A stretch of 64,000 bases of DNA from Artemisia argyi (lineage: Eukaryota > Streptophyta > Magnoliopsida > Asterales > Asteraceae): positions 112,836,949-112,900,948 of the forward strand of contig CM060696.1 in assembly GCA_030686995.1 (NCBI GenBank), given 5' to 3'. Position 1 is the first letter of the stretch, and each line of letters begins with the position of its first letter. The notes under the pieces were generated by a model. The model made no database searches and was not told the DNA's origin. It saw only the letters and a list, made by a program, of their open reading frames with translations. The translations under genes and the position numbers were made by a program. Shown here one piece after another: positions 20,295 to 31,291 of this stretch.

Positions 20295-21831
20295 TGATGA
20301 GGCGAAAAGTGTACCGCTTTTAAGGGGTCATTTAAGCCCGAATTCGTGATTATTTGATCAAATATTGCCCTAAATCGTTCTTTTTGTCATTTTAGGTACT
20401 TTTGGAGAGAAATCTGGAAAAGGAAGCATTTTGGACGTTTTCTGAGCATAAAAGTGAAGAAAACGACAAAGTCTCAATTTTCCTTGCTGGAACAGTACCT
20501 GACGGCGTCAAGACTCTCCACATGACAGCGTCAAGAGTTACAAAAGAAGTGGATGTGAAAAATACCAGTGTTGCAAAAATCGGCCGAATCGGCCGATTAA
20601 TCGGTAATCGGCCCTGGAACTTGGAGGAATTTCCAAGGTAATCGGCCGATTAATCGGTCGAGTCAAGAAAATCGGCCGATTAATTGGTCAAAAATCGCTA
20701 ATCGGCCCTCGACCGCCTCAGTACCGATTCACGATTTTTGCAACATTGGAAAATACACGTGACGATCCAGAGAGTTTTTAAGCATAGGAGTTGACGGCGT
20801 CACCCAAGGCCGTCAGGGTCCAAACCTTAGTGACGGCCCAGAGCATTTTTACACATGACGGCGTCACAAATAGATCTAGGCAATACGATTTTATTATGGC
20901 GGCGAGTTGACGGTGTCACAGGCTAACACATGGCGCCGTCACGATGTGTAATCTATATATAATTTTCCAAATTTCATTCATTAGTGTGCAACTTTGAGGG
21001 AATAAACCCTAGTCCGAATTTTATCAGCTTTTCAAGGGTTTCAACCCCTTGAATCTTTCATGTTCAATTAAAGATAAGTATTCTTTCAAATCATTCAATA
21101 TGTCTATGTGTTGTTTGATTATATCTTACGCTTGTCTTCTATTTAACATGCTAGGCTAGATTTTCATTGTGTTTGCTTAGATGTAGTGAAACCTAGATGT
21201 TGATTATGGGTTGATTGTTTGTTTATAATTGTTACGGATGATTGTATTCGATGTTAGGCTTAAGAAAACTGGCAGACTTCCATTGGTATCTTGCTTGAAC
21301 ATCTTAAGAAACATGATCGGAGGTGTACTACGATTTTTGGTTGTATTTAATGCGTAGGAGAATTCTAATGATCCTATGTTATGAGCTTCTAACGGCTCGA
21401 CATAGGAGTGAAGTAGGATCCTATGGAGTTAGGGAATATTGTACACGGCCCTACGACTAGTATTAAGGAATATGACTCGTCATCCATGCAATTGTAACAA
21501 ATTAATCAACCTGTAAAAGATATATAGGGAGTAATGAAATCTAAGTAAACACAACTTTTCTCATCATTGTTTTCATCACATTAGTATATTAGTTGTATTT
21601 TCATTTCTTTTATTTTATTTTGATTGCATTTATAGTTAATTGGGTTAGTTGGCTAGCAACTAATTCCGCACACTCTTCCAAAACCCGAGATTTTTACTTG
21701 CTTTTATAAAATATAAAAATACAAAAAAGAATCATCCCTCACCTCTAGACCTAGTTTAGTAGGCTTTCTAATCCTAGCGACACTATTCCTGAGTTGAACG
21801 ATCAATCCCCCGGTACTTGTCACTATACTAT
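20295..21831 (+). repeat. Element 2, 3' LTR, first part
   Basis: It begins TGATGAGGCG and matches the 5' LTR up to CACTATACTAT, where the 5.3-kb insertion starts. It lacks the CGGACCGG MITE but holds a different MITE (20566-20748). Several TGACGGCGTCA palindromes are intact. Confidence 0.93.
20566..20748. mobile_element. hAT-like MITE with ATCGGCCGAT words, 183 bp
   Basis: The inverted termini are CAGTGTTGCAAAAATCG and CAATGTTGCAAAAATCG. The 8-bp duplications are AAAAATAC (20558-20565) and GAAAATAC (20749-20756); the empty site in the 5' LTR near 14641 reads GAAAATAC. The interior is built from palindromic AATCGGCCGATTAATCGG-like words. Confidence 0.88.
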
Positions 21832-22009
21832 TTATGAGTGTCTAAATACTCATCATTTTATACCAATCTGAGCTGCCAAAACATCCAAAAACACTCAAAT
21901 ATGCATAAAAATACTTAAAATATCTTAGAAGTGTGTTTTATATGTTTCAAACGCAAAATATGCAAAAATAGATGAAAAACGTACAAAGTTTGCATAATTG
22001 GCAGTTTCA

Positions 22010-22460
22010 GTCCCTCAAGTTTCACAAGTTGTCAAAACTAGTCCCTGGTTATTCTAAAAACTTGAAAAAAGTCATCAAAGGTCCTTTTAAATCATAAAGT
22101 TACATATTTAGTCCTTTGGTGCAAAGTTTTATAAAATTACAAATTTAGTCCCTGTACTTTAGAAATTGACATAAATGGTCCCTGGGATGTAAAAACTTTG
22201 AGAAAAATCAATATTGGTCCTTGTACTAATAATCTTTTGCAGGAATGGTCCTTGGGTGATAAGTTTGGTGAAATTGCATAATTGGTCCCTGAAGTTTGGT
22301 GAATTGACAGAAAAGGTCCCCGGGTATTGAAATATTGGAAAATTACATTTAAGGTCCTTTGGTTTACATTACTTGGAAAATATGGTCCTAATGAATACTA
22401 TGGAAAAGTTCCAAATCAGGCCCCTCAACTTATGGATATTTGCAATTTAAGTCCTTGTGG
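22010..22460. repeat. Imperfect array of GGTCCYTG/AGTCCYTG words
   Basis: About fourteen copies of (A/G)GTCCC/T(T/C)G-like words are spaced roughly 30-40 bp apart, separated by AT-rich linkers with AATT. The linkers vary, so this is a degenerate tandem array. Confidence 0.7.
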
Positions 22461-22899
22461 TATTATAAACCTAAAACCAAACCGGACCCTATGTTATTAT
22501 TAAAACCCAAAACCAAAAATAATCCAATCCACTATCCTAATCTACCCACCCTTTTGTCCAGTCCAAACACAAAAGCCCAATCCGCCCCTGGAGTTGACCC
22601 GGTCAACTAAACCAAACCACCCCAGTCACCCCTTTCCCTCCCAAACCATACCACCACCACTGCAAAACCATACCACCTTCCACATACCTGGTTTCACCAC
22701 CAACTTGCCCCCTACTACTCTCACCTTGTCCCCTCCACCTCCACAATACCCCAAGAAGCATTTAATGCTCCCAAACCGCCTCAAGCAACCTGTGAGACTT
22801 TTGGCGCCAAAAGCCATTTAAATGGCTAGGATCATCTCTGCACATCCAACGGCCAAGATTAGTGATGGGATTTGTTAAGTGGGCACCAAGGAACTCAGA

Positions 22900-22910
22900 G
22901 GGTATAAAAA
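22900..22910 (+). promoter_or_regulatory. Candidate TATA box in the 5.3-kb insertion
   Basis: GGTATAAAAAG is followed by GAAGAAAAATCAC. If the insertion is a solo LTR, this would mark the U3/R border about 1.07 kb from its start. Confidence 0.4.
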
Positions 22911-25698
22911 GACAAGCTGGAGCAGAAGAAAAATCACTTTGGGATAGCCATTGTCACGTAGTGTAGTGTAGTTTATTGCTTTCTTTAAATTATTGTCATT
23001 TACAGTTTTAATTAGTGTAATGATTCTCAAATTAGTGTAATGGAACTCATTCTCAGTTTAAATTTCAAGTTATCTTTACATTTCAAAGTTTTTATTTTAT
23101 TGTCATTTAAATTCCAAGTCATTTAAATTCCAAGTCACTTAATTTCATGTTGATTATTGTTGTTTATTGGACTCTTATAAGCCATATAAGCTCCTGACAA
23201 AAGCTTTAAAGCTTTTAGAAACCCTTAACTCAGCTTAGTCTTTAAAATTCAAAAATCACAAAAATGATAAAGAAAATAGAAAATAAAATAAAAAATGTGT
23301 GTTCATGATGAATTCTGCTTGGAGCAGGGTATAATTTGGATGGCCCTTGGTTTAGTAGCTTCATGGGAAGCTGTTAGGATAGATAGTGTTCCTTGGTTTC
23401 ATGGTTCTCAGCTTGATACAACTTGTAAGCATTTTTACTCAATTTTGTATTTCATAGTTCTAGTCTCTAATATGCTTTGATTTTCATATTTATCTGTTTA
23501 TTTGTAGTTTGTTAGTGATAAACTAGTTTAATATTAGGTGTTCATGTTTTGGATTTTTCATGTGGTTGGAAATTGCTTTTTGACTGTCAATGGACTAATT
23601 TTTTGAGAAACCTAGGCTTAGACTTTTGTGACTACTTGTTTAAGCTTAAAAGGGTCCATTTTGACACTTTGGTACCCCTGGAATTGATGGAATTGGTTTA
23701 CACAATCATTTTCTTTGAAAAACTTCATAATAGTCCATTAAAGGGTTGTTTGGATATGATGGTTCATCTGTGTTAAAGACTGTGTAGGGTATTGTTCTTG
23801 TTTGATGTAAGCCCTATGTGACCTAAATGACTCAGTAAGATTTCAATCAAAGGGTGTAGCATGGTAGATAGTCAAATTGACACTTGACTGTCTCATTATG
23901 AGCATTTTGAGATTGTCATAACCTAAAACCTTGCATATGTATTTAAATCTTGTTAATATTTGTTAGTTTCATGTTCTTGTTGTCTAAAATGTCATAATTG
24001 TTCATTAAATTCAGATCAAAGTTGATCAAAGTCAACTTTGATCATAAAATAGAAAAGTCAAAATTCAGCTTTGGTAGTTTTTGAATAAACTTTAGAATTT
24101 TGTGTAGGACTTAATATTAGATTTTAGAACTTGTGCTTATGATATGTTTTAGTTTTGTTGCTTATCTTTCTGTATGATTTTTGTCAATTTTTAGTTTTCA
24201 TGTTTAATAGCTTAAAGTAGTGCTTAAAGTTGCTTATTTTTGCCCTGTGCACAAGTTTGTCTGTCAAGTTCATGAGCTTGCATAAGCCTCATGACTTGAC
24301 CAAACTTGGTGCACTTGGTTTATTTGTGTAGCCTTTGTGGCATGTTTGTTATGTGTAAGCTTATTTTCCTGTTTGTAGCTTATCTAGATAGCTTATCAAC
24401 CCCACCTTTTTGTTCACCTTACTCCCTTCACTGAAGCAAACAGTGAAGGTGAGTACTATTTCCTAAGCTCATAAAAAGTTCCTCACTGAGCTTAAGCTTG
24501 TGGTATTTGGTTTTTTTACAAAGCTCAACTACCCATCTCAATAAGTCAGTGCTAGTTGAGCTATTATTAGCTTATTTGATAAGTATAATTAGAACTTGTT
24601 GTTTGCCCATTCACAACATATCCCTGTGCATTCAGTGGTATTACACCATTTTCACAAGCTCTAATAAGCTCATCAGTGGTCTAGAGCTTGTGTAAATTAG
24701 CTTTATGTGAAGCTTATCTACCCAACTTCATGATCCAATGCTTAATTTTCACCTTGCAGCCCATATGCTAGGGCTGCAAGTAGCTTAAACTTATCACCAA
24801 TTTGAAAAGCATACTGAGTCCTCAGTATGCTTAACCATACTCACCCCACTTTATAAGCTCTCAAAAAGCTACCTAGTTGGACCCAGCTGGTGAATTTTAG
24901 TTCCATGTGGAGCTTGTCTACTAGCTTATAAATTTCAACTCTAAAATCCCACCTTGCAGCTTATCTAATATGGCTGCAAGTGGCTTTTTGTTTGTCCCAT
25001 TCTTGATTCCACTGAGCAATTCAGTGGAATCAAGCCATTCTCATAAGCTTCTCACAAGCTCATCTGTGAACCTCACAGAGTGAACTTGGGCTTTTTGGAA
25101 TGCCATCCACCTCAGCTAGCTATTCAAAAGCTTATTTTGGCCTTTGAAGCTTATTCACTAAGCTGAAATTGCCACTCTAATTAGTTGCAGGGGTGTTTGG
25201 ATCTAAGTGTATTGAGTATTGCTTATTAGCTTATTTTGAGCTTATAAGTGAATCTCAGTACACAAGCTTGTTCATAATTGTTTATAATATTTGCATATAT
25301 ACATTTTCACTTTTAGTTTAAAGTATGGAGCTTATACCAAGCTCAGTTGAGCTTTCACTCAATCCAAGTTAAGCCCAAAAGGCTTAACTGTCTAAACCAT
25401 AAGCTTGTGCTTATAAGCACTATCCAGTGCTTATTCTTGTTTATATATACCAATTATACATGTATACATATACTTTTCACTTTGGTTTCATGTGTATAGC
25501 TTTTCCAAGCTTATTTCAAGCTTATTACTCCACTGTGAGCCCAAAAGCTCAATTGAGTGAGTAATAAGCCCACGTATGGCTTATTTCTAAGTTTTAAAAA
25601 AAAGTTGTCTTTATTAAAGTTTAATATTTTAGCTTGTTTTACAGTTTTGCAAAAAGAAAAATGAAAAAGGAAATAAAAGTGCAAAAAGGTTGTGTATG

Positions 25699-25754
25699 GG
25701 ATTCGAACCTAGGTTCCCTTGGTGACAAGTTCACTGCATAACCCACCTAGGCTA
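25699..25754 (-). other. tRNA-like module with Pol III box matches
   Basis: On the minus strand TAGCCTAGGTGG fits the A box and GGTTCGAATCC (25699-25709) fits the B box, about 34 nt apart. There is no intact acceptor stem, so it is not a functional tRNA gene call; it resembles a SINE or tRNA relic. A second module with the same B box occurs at 30741-30799. Confidence 0.5.
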
Positions 25755-27174
25755 GCTCACTTTTCAGTTATCATTTGCACATTTTTATTCTTATAGTAGC
25801 AAACAGCTTAGCTTATTCAAATAAGCTTATACGAGCTGTTTGGCTTATTCCAGCTTATCTGGATAAGCTGTTAGCTTCATAATTTTTTCCCAGCTTCTTT
25901 ACTATGTAAATTACTTTCCATAATTTTTTCACATTTTGTATTGTTCATTAGATACTTTTTAGATTTAATTTTAATTTAATTAGTTTAAATGAAAAAGCCA
26001 AAAATAAATTAGTTCTAGTATTTAAATTTTATCCTAGATAATTTTTTATAATTTTTTTTAACTTTATTAAGTTATTTAGCATATGTAAAAAATACTTTCG
26101 CAGTTTTCACTTTTAGTTTTCTAATTTTTAGATTTAAAATTAGTATATTTAGTTTTTAATTAACAATTAAGTTTTAAATAGCATAATTAATTTTTATAAA
26201 GTAGTACCTAGTTTTTATATTTTTTCTAGCTTATATATAGTATAATATAATTTTATGAATTTTTCTAGAATTTTTATTGTTCATTTTCTATTTTATATAA
26301 TTAAATAGTTTAATTAGATATTAATTAATAAATAGAATAATAATTAGTAAAATAAATTAAAAATACATAAAACTAACTTTTTATAATTTTTTTAGGATTC
26401 CTGTGATGGTTAATAAGATTTATAAAAATCTTCTTAATTATCTAAGTCTTTTTAGTATGTGTAATATTTTAAATCAGTTTAATTAGTTAAATAATAAATA
26501 AATAGTTTTTAATTAATAGTAATTACATAAATACTTGTAAAAATCATTTTAATTCATAATTAATTTTCTTATATTATTAGGATCACAAAAATATAAATTT
26601 CACATTTGTGGGATTTGTATTGATCAGTTTTCAGTTTTATTTTAGTACGTAGACGTTTAATTTAATTTAAACGTACATTTTTATTACTTTTCATATTTTT
26701 AGGTTTTATTAAATAAATTTGTAATTAATAAATAAATATTTTAAGTTTGTTTAATTTGCATTTAAGTCGCTAAGGAATGCAAATCCATCTTTTGTTATAA
26801 TTCCCCACTTTGTTTTTGTACGTTTACGTTTATTTGAACCTAAACGTACGTTTGTATATCCTTTTACATTTTAGGGTTTCTGATTGTACGTTTTTACTGA
26901 AATAGCTGTGACAAGAGCTATTTACTATTCACATTGCTAGTGTTAGTCAGTCAGATTCCTGTTTTTATATTTAATTTCACCTAGACACAGATTCGTTGTA
27001 TTACAGATTTCACACCTCGTTGGGACATAACGACCTAGGAATATTCTATACTCCTCGGATCATAATTGCTTTTCCTCCCAGGCTGTTCAGGGCCTTTTGT
27101 TACGGTTGACCGTTCACAAGCGGTTGACTTGTGTGAATAAAACCTGGTTGGTTCGGGAGAAATCAAAATTTGTG

Positions 27175-27278
27175 TACTATGCTACAACGATCAGGTACAC
27201 TGCATGGTGGGGGTTGTAAGCTTCTCGAGATCCCTTGAGAGGTAAAACCTGTTGCGAGGGTGCGATCCCCACGTATCA
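27175..27278 (+). repeat. Element 2, 3' LTR, last part
   Basis: It resumes at TACTATGCTACAACGATC and ends GTATCA, matching 16057-16160. It is followed by the AGTCA duplication and element 3 sequence. Confidence 0.9.
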
Positions 27279-27283
27279 AGTCA

Positions 27284-28133
27284 TATCTTATAAATATAGT
27301 TTTGGATTAGTACTTATGGGTAAAGTACTAGTTTTTATGGAGTAATGTGGAAAAATGTCATGTGTTACCCCCATATGTACGTTAATGTTTAGAGTACTCC
27401 ACGTGTTTTGATTTACTTGATTCGGGTCATTAGTTAGTTGAGTGTAAAGTATGTAAAAATTCAAGTGTAGGGAGGTTGCAAGATCCCTTTGTATTGATGT
27501 AATATTTCAGACGGTAGGGCAAAAGTACATGAAAAAAAAGAAACTCGAAAAAATATAAAAGAGAAAGAAAAAAATAGAAAAAAAACAAGAGAATAAAACA
27601 TACTGACTACCATCCCGTTTCTTTATTTTTGTAAAGTCAAAAAAGTGTCAAGAAAAATACAAAAAGAGTTAGTAGTTAGCAACACCCCATTATACATGTA
27701 ATTAACCAAGATAATTGACTTGCCACAAGTAAAATTCCCTTAGTCCAACAAAACCGTGTTTTCCATACTCTTACACCTACCGTTACAACCTTTAAAAGAC
27801 CTATTTGATAGTTTATCCTAGGTGCTTACGCCAAAGCGGTGGAGGTTTGATCTATTCCCAAGCCTATGGTAATATATGTGCTATGACAGGTAGAGAGCGT
27901 TGAATTTTCCCGTTTTCATATGTTATATCACTTTTTAAACCCGAGAGATGAGAGAATCCAAACACTAAATGTGAGGTGCTAGTATATAATTTTCGTGCTT
28001 GTTTTGACTAATGCGGAATGATTGTATGTTGTAATTACTTTTATATTGATGTTAAATGACCCCTAACTTGTATTTTTATTAGTTTTAAAGCATATTTGCT
28101 TGAGGACAAGCAAATCTCAAGTGTAGGGATATT
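27284..28133 (+). mobile_element. Element 3, right part of internal region
   Basis: This continues the fragment at 14311-14394 and is alignable throughout with element 2 (about 19423-20294): the motif CAAGTGTAGGGA at 27462, the A-rich tract at 27532-27599, then CAAGTGTAGGGA at 28118 next to the LTR. Divergence from element 2 is clearly larger than between the LTRs of element 1. Confidence 0.85.
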
Positions 28134-29561
28134 TGATAAGGATTTATTTGGTATATTTTTAAGGGGTCATTTAATCCCAAAACCGTATAGTATGATCAAA
28201 TATTGCCTCAAATCGTTTCTTTTTGTATTTTAGGTACTCGGGACGAGAAATCTGAAAATCAACAATTTTTGAACGTATTTGGACGAAAAAGTGAAGAAAA
28301 TGATGAAGTCGCAGAAAACCTGTCAGAATTGAAGATCTGACAGCTTCACAAGCTATAACGTGACACCATCCCTTGTTTATGAAGCTGGATTTTTGGTACA
28401 AGTTTATCAAGTGACGCCTCAGAAGAATTTGAAGATTTTACAACCTGATGCTGCCAGGTACATTTTGGAGATGGGAGTCACGTCTTAAGCTTGAAAGAGA
28501 CGGCCCAAAAGAATTAACAAGTGACGGCCTCAAGACATTCCTGACGCCGTCATAATGGCGACTTGCACAGGACGAAATCCTAGACATGGCGAGCTGACGG
28601 CTTCACACTTTGCAAGTGACGCCGTCACACTTGTAATCCTATATATACTTTCGCAACTTTTTCATTAATTGGTGTAACACTTTGGGGAGGGAAATCCTAG
28701 ACGAATTTTACTGCTATTATAAGGCTTTCATAGCCTTTTAACTTCATGTTTCAATAAAGATAAGTATTCCCTTCAATCATTCGATATGCCTATGTATTGT
28801 TTGATTATGTGTTTATCTTTTCTTTGCTTTAACATGATAGCTTAAGTGTATTTGTGTTTGCTTAGATCTAGTGAAACCTAGTTATTGAATATTGATTTGT
28901 TGTCTATTGTTTAGTTGATTGCCTCGCGCTAGGCTAAGAAAACTGGTCGACCTCTTATACGTAACTGGGTTGAACATCTTAGAAATGCAGTCGTAGAGTG
29001 CACTATTGGTTTTTCTAGTTGTATTTATTGCGTGAATTGCGGCTTGTAGATCCTAGACTACTTAATAGACTTTAAGGGAATTAGGGAAGACTAAGATTCA
29101 TAGAGTTGAGGACTTCGGCCCCCACGCCCAATATTAAGGAATACAACACTTCAACTAAAACAAGCACGTGACAATTCAACAAATCAGTGGGAGATAACTA
29201 GGGAGTAATTATATCTAAGTGAACACATTTTCCTCTCATAAGTAGTCACCAATTTACCCTTTATGTTTTAATTAGTTTTAATTAATTTTAAATATATTAG
29301 TTTTTGGGTTAGTTGACTAGCAAATAATTCCGCCCATTCCTTCAAATAGAGATTTTTACATGCTTTCAAAAAAATATAAAAATACAAAAAAAAAATCATC
29401 CCTCACCTCTAGACATATCTCGTCATACATCTTGACCTAACGACATTATTCCCCTAGAGAATGATCAATCCCCCGGACTTACCTATACTACACTACAATG
29501 GTTAGGTACAGTGCCTAGGAGATTGTAAAACCTTTTGCGAGGTCTTGCAAATCCCGCATCA
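28134..29561 (+). repeat. LTR shared by elements 3 and 4 (diverged subfamily, 1428 bp)
   Basis: It begins TGATAAGG and ends GCATCA. Internal sequence with a polypurine-like motif precedes it, and a primer-binding site follows it. It therefore acts as 3' LTR of element 3 and 5' LTR of element 4, the shape left by unequal recombination between elements. TGACGCCGTCA motifs persist near 28541 and 28617, just before the TATATATAC box near 28634. Confidence 0.85.
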
Positions 29562-29732
29562 AGTTTTTTGCGCCGCTACCGGGGAATAGTTATTGTTTAG
29601 GTTCAATTTCTATCTCGTTTAGGTTTACTCACTAGATTCCTATCAAGTGAGAATTTTATTTTCTTTTTATTAGCTTTCTTTAGTATATCTTTTTTTTGCT
29701 CCCTTTGTTCGTAATCTATATCATTCGCCATC

Positions 29733-29951
29733 ATGGTGGATGATAATATCCTTAACCTCAACGCACACCAACACCAAGCACCACCAAATCACCAAGATCC
29801 ACTCATCAACCCATATAGTCCGGGTAGTTTTAGGATGAAAGAAGCCATTTACACACCCTCTTCACCTCACGTGGCATATTTCCACCCTAAGGGTGTGTAT
29901 CACTACTATCACCCGCACTTAATCCTAAGTAACCCCCCTTATATCTGTTAA
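29733..29951 (+). CDS. Remnant Gag-like ORF of element 4, 72 aa
   Basis: MVDDNILNLNAHQHQAPPN is followed directly by the C-terminal motifs of the family: NPYSPGSFRMKE, SPHVAYFHPKGVYHYYHPHLIL. The Gag part and the KKHYGFKPGLL region seen in elements 1 and 2 are missing, so this is an internally deleted version. The start lies in the same leader context (CGCCATCATGG) as the other elements. It is unlikely to be functional as Gag. Confidence 0.5.
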   Translation: MVDDNILNLNAHQHQAPPNHQDPLINPYSPGSFRMKEAIYTPSSPHVAYFHPKGVYHYYHPHLILSNPPYIC

Positions 29952-29952
29952 A

Positions 29953-30014
29953 TAAGGGTAGAGTCAGGCTCGTGACTCAAACAAAAATAAGCGCTTATTG
30001 GGTGGCAACCCATG
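29953..30014 (+). other. 62-bp conserved block (element 4 copy)
   Basis: It has the same length as in elements 1 and 2 and differs from element 2 at three positions. One change is in the hairpin loop (GGGTGG for GGGAGG). Confidence 0.75.
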
Positions 30015-30482
30015 TTTTTAATTGTTTGATTTTTTATTTTATTTGTTTGTTTGTGTCATTTATATATGCTCCATCTTTAATTGTTTGTCGTTCATGTTTC
30101 GAATAATTTGTGAAAATGTTTTATCTTGTTTTAACTTTGTCTTAATTACTTATAAAGGTATTTTACAAAAAGATAAGTGAGGGGAAGATCATATATGTTT
30201 ATAAGAATGAATTTGAACATGAAAGATAACTGTTTATGATTAGCATTTATATTTATGTGTTTGTTAGAGTCAAATTCTTGTATCGAGTCACGATGGATGT
30301 TTCACAAAAATTACTGTCAGGTCATACCTAACGGCGTCAGGCACTGTAGCAGCACAGTTTTCCAGAATTTTGTTTTTCTGCTGGAACTTAATTTTTGAAA
30401 AATGTTGAGAATTATTAAATTTTCAGGAATCTATAAACATTTATTTTGTAAGCATTATATCTTACTTTGCTTTCTAGGATTT

Positions 30483-30587
<105 letters not shown>

Positions 30588-30740
30588 CAGGAGGCGTTTG
30601 ACCATTTAATGCAAAATAAGCATGGTCAATGCCTTGTCATCACTTTTCGAGTGCCATGTCATTAGTGTTAGCCACCAAAGCAGTGTTTTGGTGTAGCTAA
30701 AATCGGGTTACGAAAATGTTTAAAAATTTGGTTATTTACA

Positions 30741-30799
30741 GGATTCGAACCTAGGTCTGTTAGTTTAGAGACAAGCACTCCAACCAATGGAACAAGCCA
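30741..30799 (-). other. tRNA-like module, second copy type
   Basis: On the minus strand the B box GGTTCGAATCC (30741-30751) is exact and is preceded by TGGCTTGTTCCATTGGTTGGAG, similar to a tRNA D arm. No full cloverleaf can be drawn. A SINE head or tRNA relic is the likely source. Confidence 0.4.
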
Positions 30800-31241
30800 G
30801 AAGTTGTGATAGACAATTCAAAAACAAAATGTTATGCTTAATCACACCACACTAAATAAAACCCTAGATATAAATCCCTGTTACGGTTCGTTACAAGCAA
30901 GCAATACGGTATTTTATGTATTTTATTCATTCGACAAACCCTAATATAATCATCATCATCATATTCAATCATATATCAGTGATACCTTTTTATTGTTTAG
31001 GTACATCATCATCATCATCATAAGTTATTTTTTCAAAAAACTGCACATGTTCTATTCATTCATTCGACAAAAGAGAATGGAGTATTATATTCGGTTAATA
31101 TTACTTCAATAATTATAATTTGTGTTTGCAGCTTGAATGTTAAAACTCTTATATTATATATGGAGGCAAGCATGTTAGGGATCACAGCGGTTATATCTAC
31201 AGATCGTTGACACTAATCTGGTATTCCCTTCTCACCAAACA

Positions 31242-31291
<50 letters not shown>

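Larger units (their letters stand above)
21832..27174. mobile_element. Unclassified 5.3-kb insertion in the element 2 3' LTR (possible solo long LTR)
   Basis: It separates two halves of the LTR, with TACTAT repeated at both edges (21826-21831 and 27175-27180) as a likely target duplication. It begins TTATGAGTGTCTAAATACTC. There is no coding region. Contents in order: an array of GGTCCYTG words (22010-22460); a possible TATA box GTATAAAAAG near 22902; a 1.6-kb stretch rich in AAGCTT/ATAAGCT words (24240-25870); a tRNA-like module (25699-25754); AT-rich sequence (25880-26800); and short palindromes around AAACGTAC. The lack of pol and the single promoter-like site suggest a solo LTR of an Ogre/Tat-type element, but no second copy is here to prove it. 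Confidence 0.55.
14395..27278 (+). mobile_element. Element 2: Athila-like non-autonomous LTR retrotransposon with nested insertions
   Basis: The 5' LTR is 14395-16160 and the 3' LTR starts at 20295 and ends at 27278. The target-site duplication AGTCA is visible at 14390-14394 and 27279-27283. The element interrupts element 3. Each LTR carries a hAT-type MITE (14812-15144 in the 5' LTR, 20566-20748 in the 3' LTR), and a 5.3-kb sequence (21832-27174) splits the 3' LTR. Because the two LTRs lack each other's insertions, each serves as the empty site for the other. The interior has a Gag-like ORF pair and the conserved signals described for element 1, and no pol. Confidence 0.92.

Noticed and set aside
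22010..22460. CRISPR-like spaced repeat array
   Set aside because: The repeated word is too short and variable, and the setting is a plant nuclear transposon.
22594..22821. Pro/Thr-rich ORF and its antisense partner
   Set aside because: Low-complexity CCACC-rich sequence in the 5.3-kb insertion; no start context or family.
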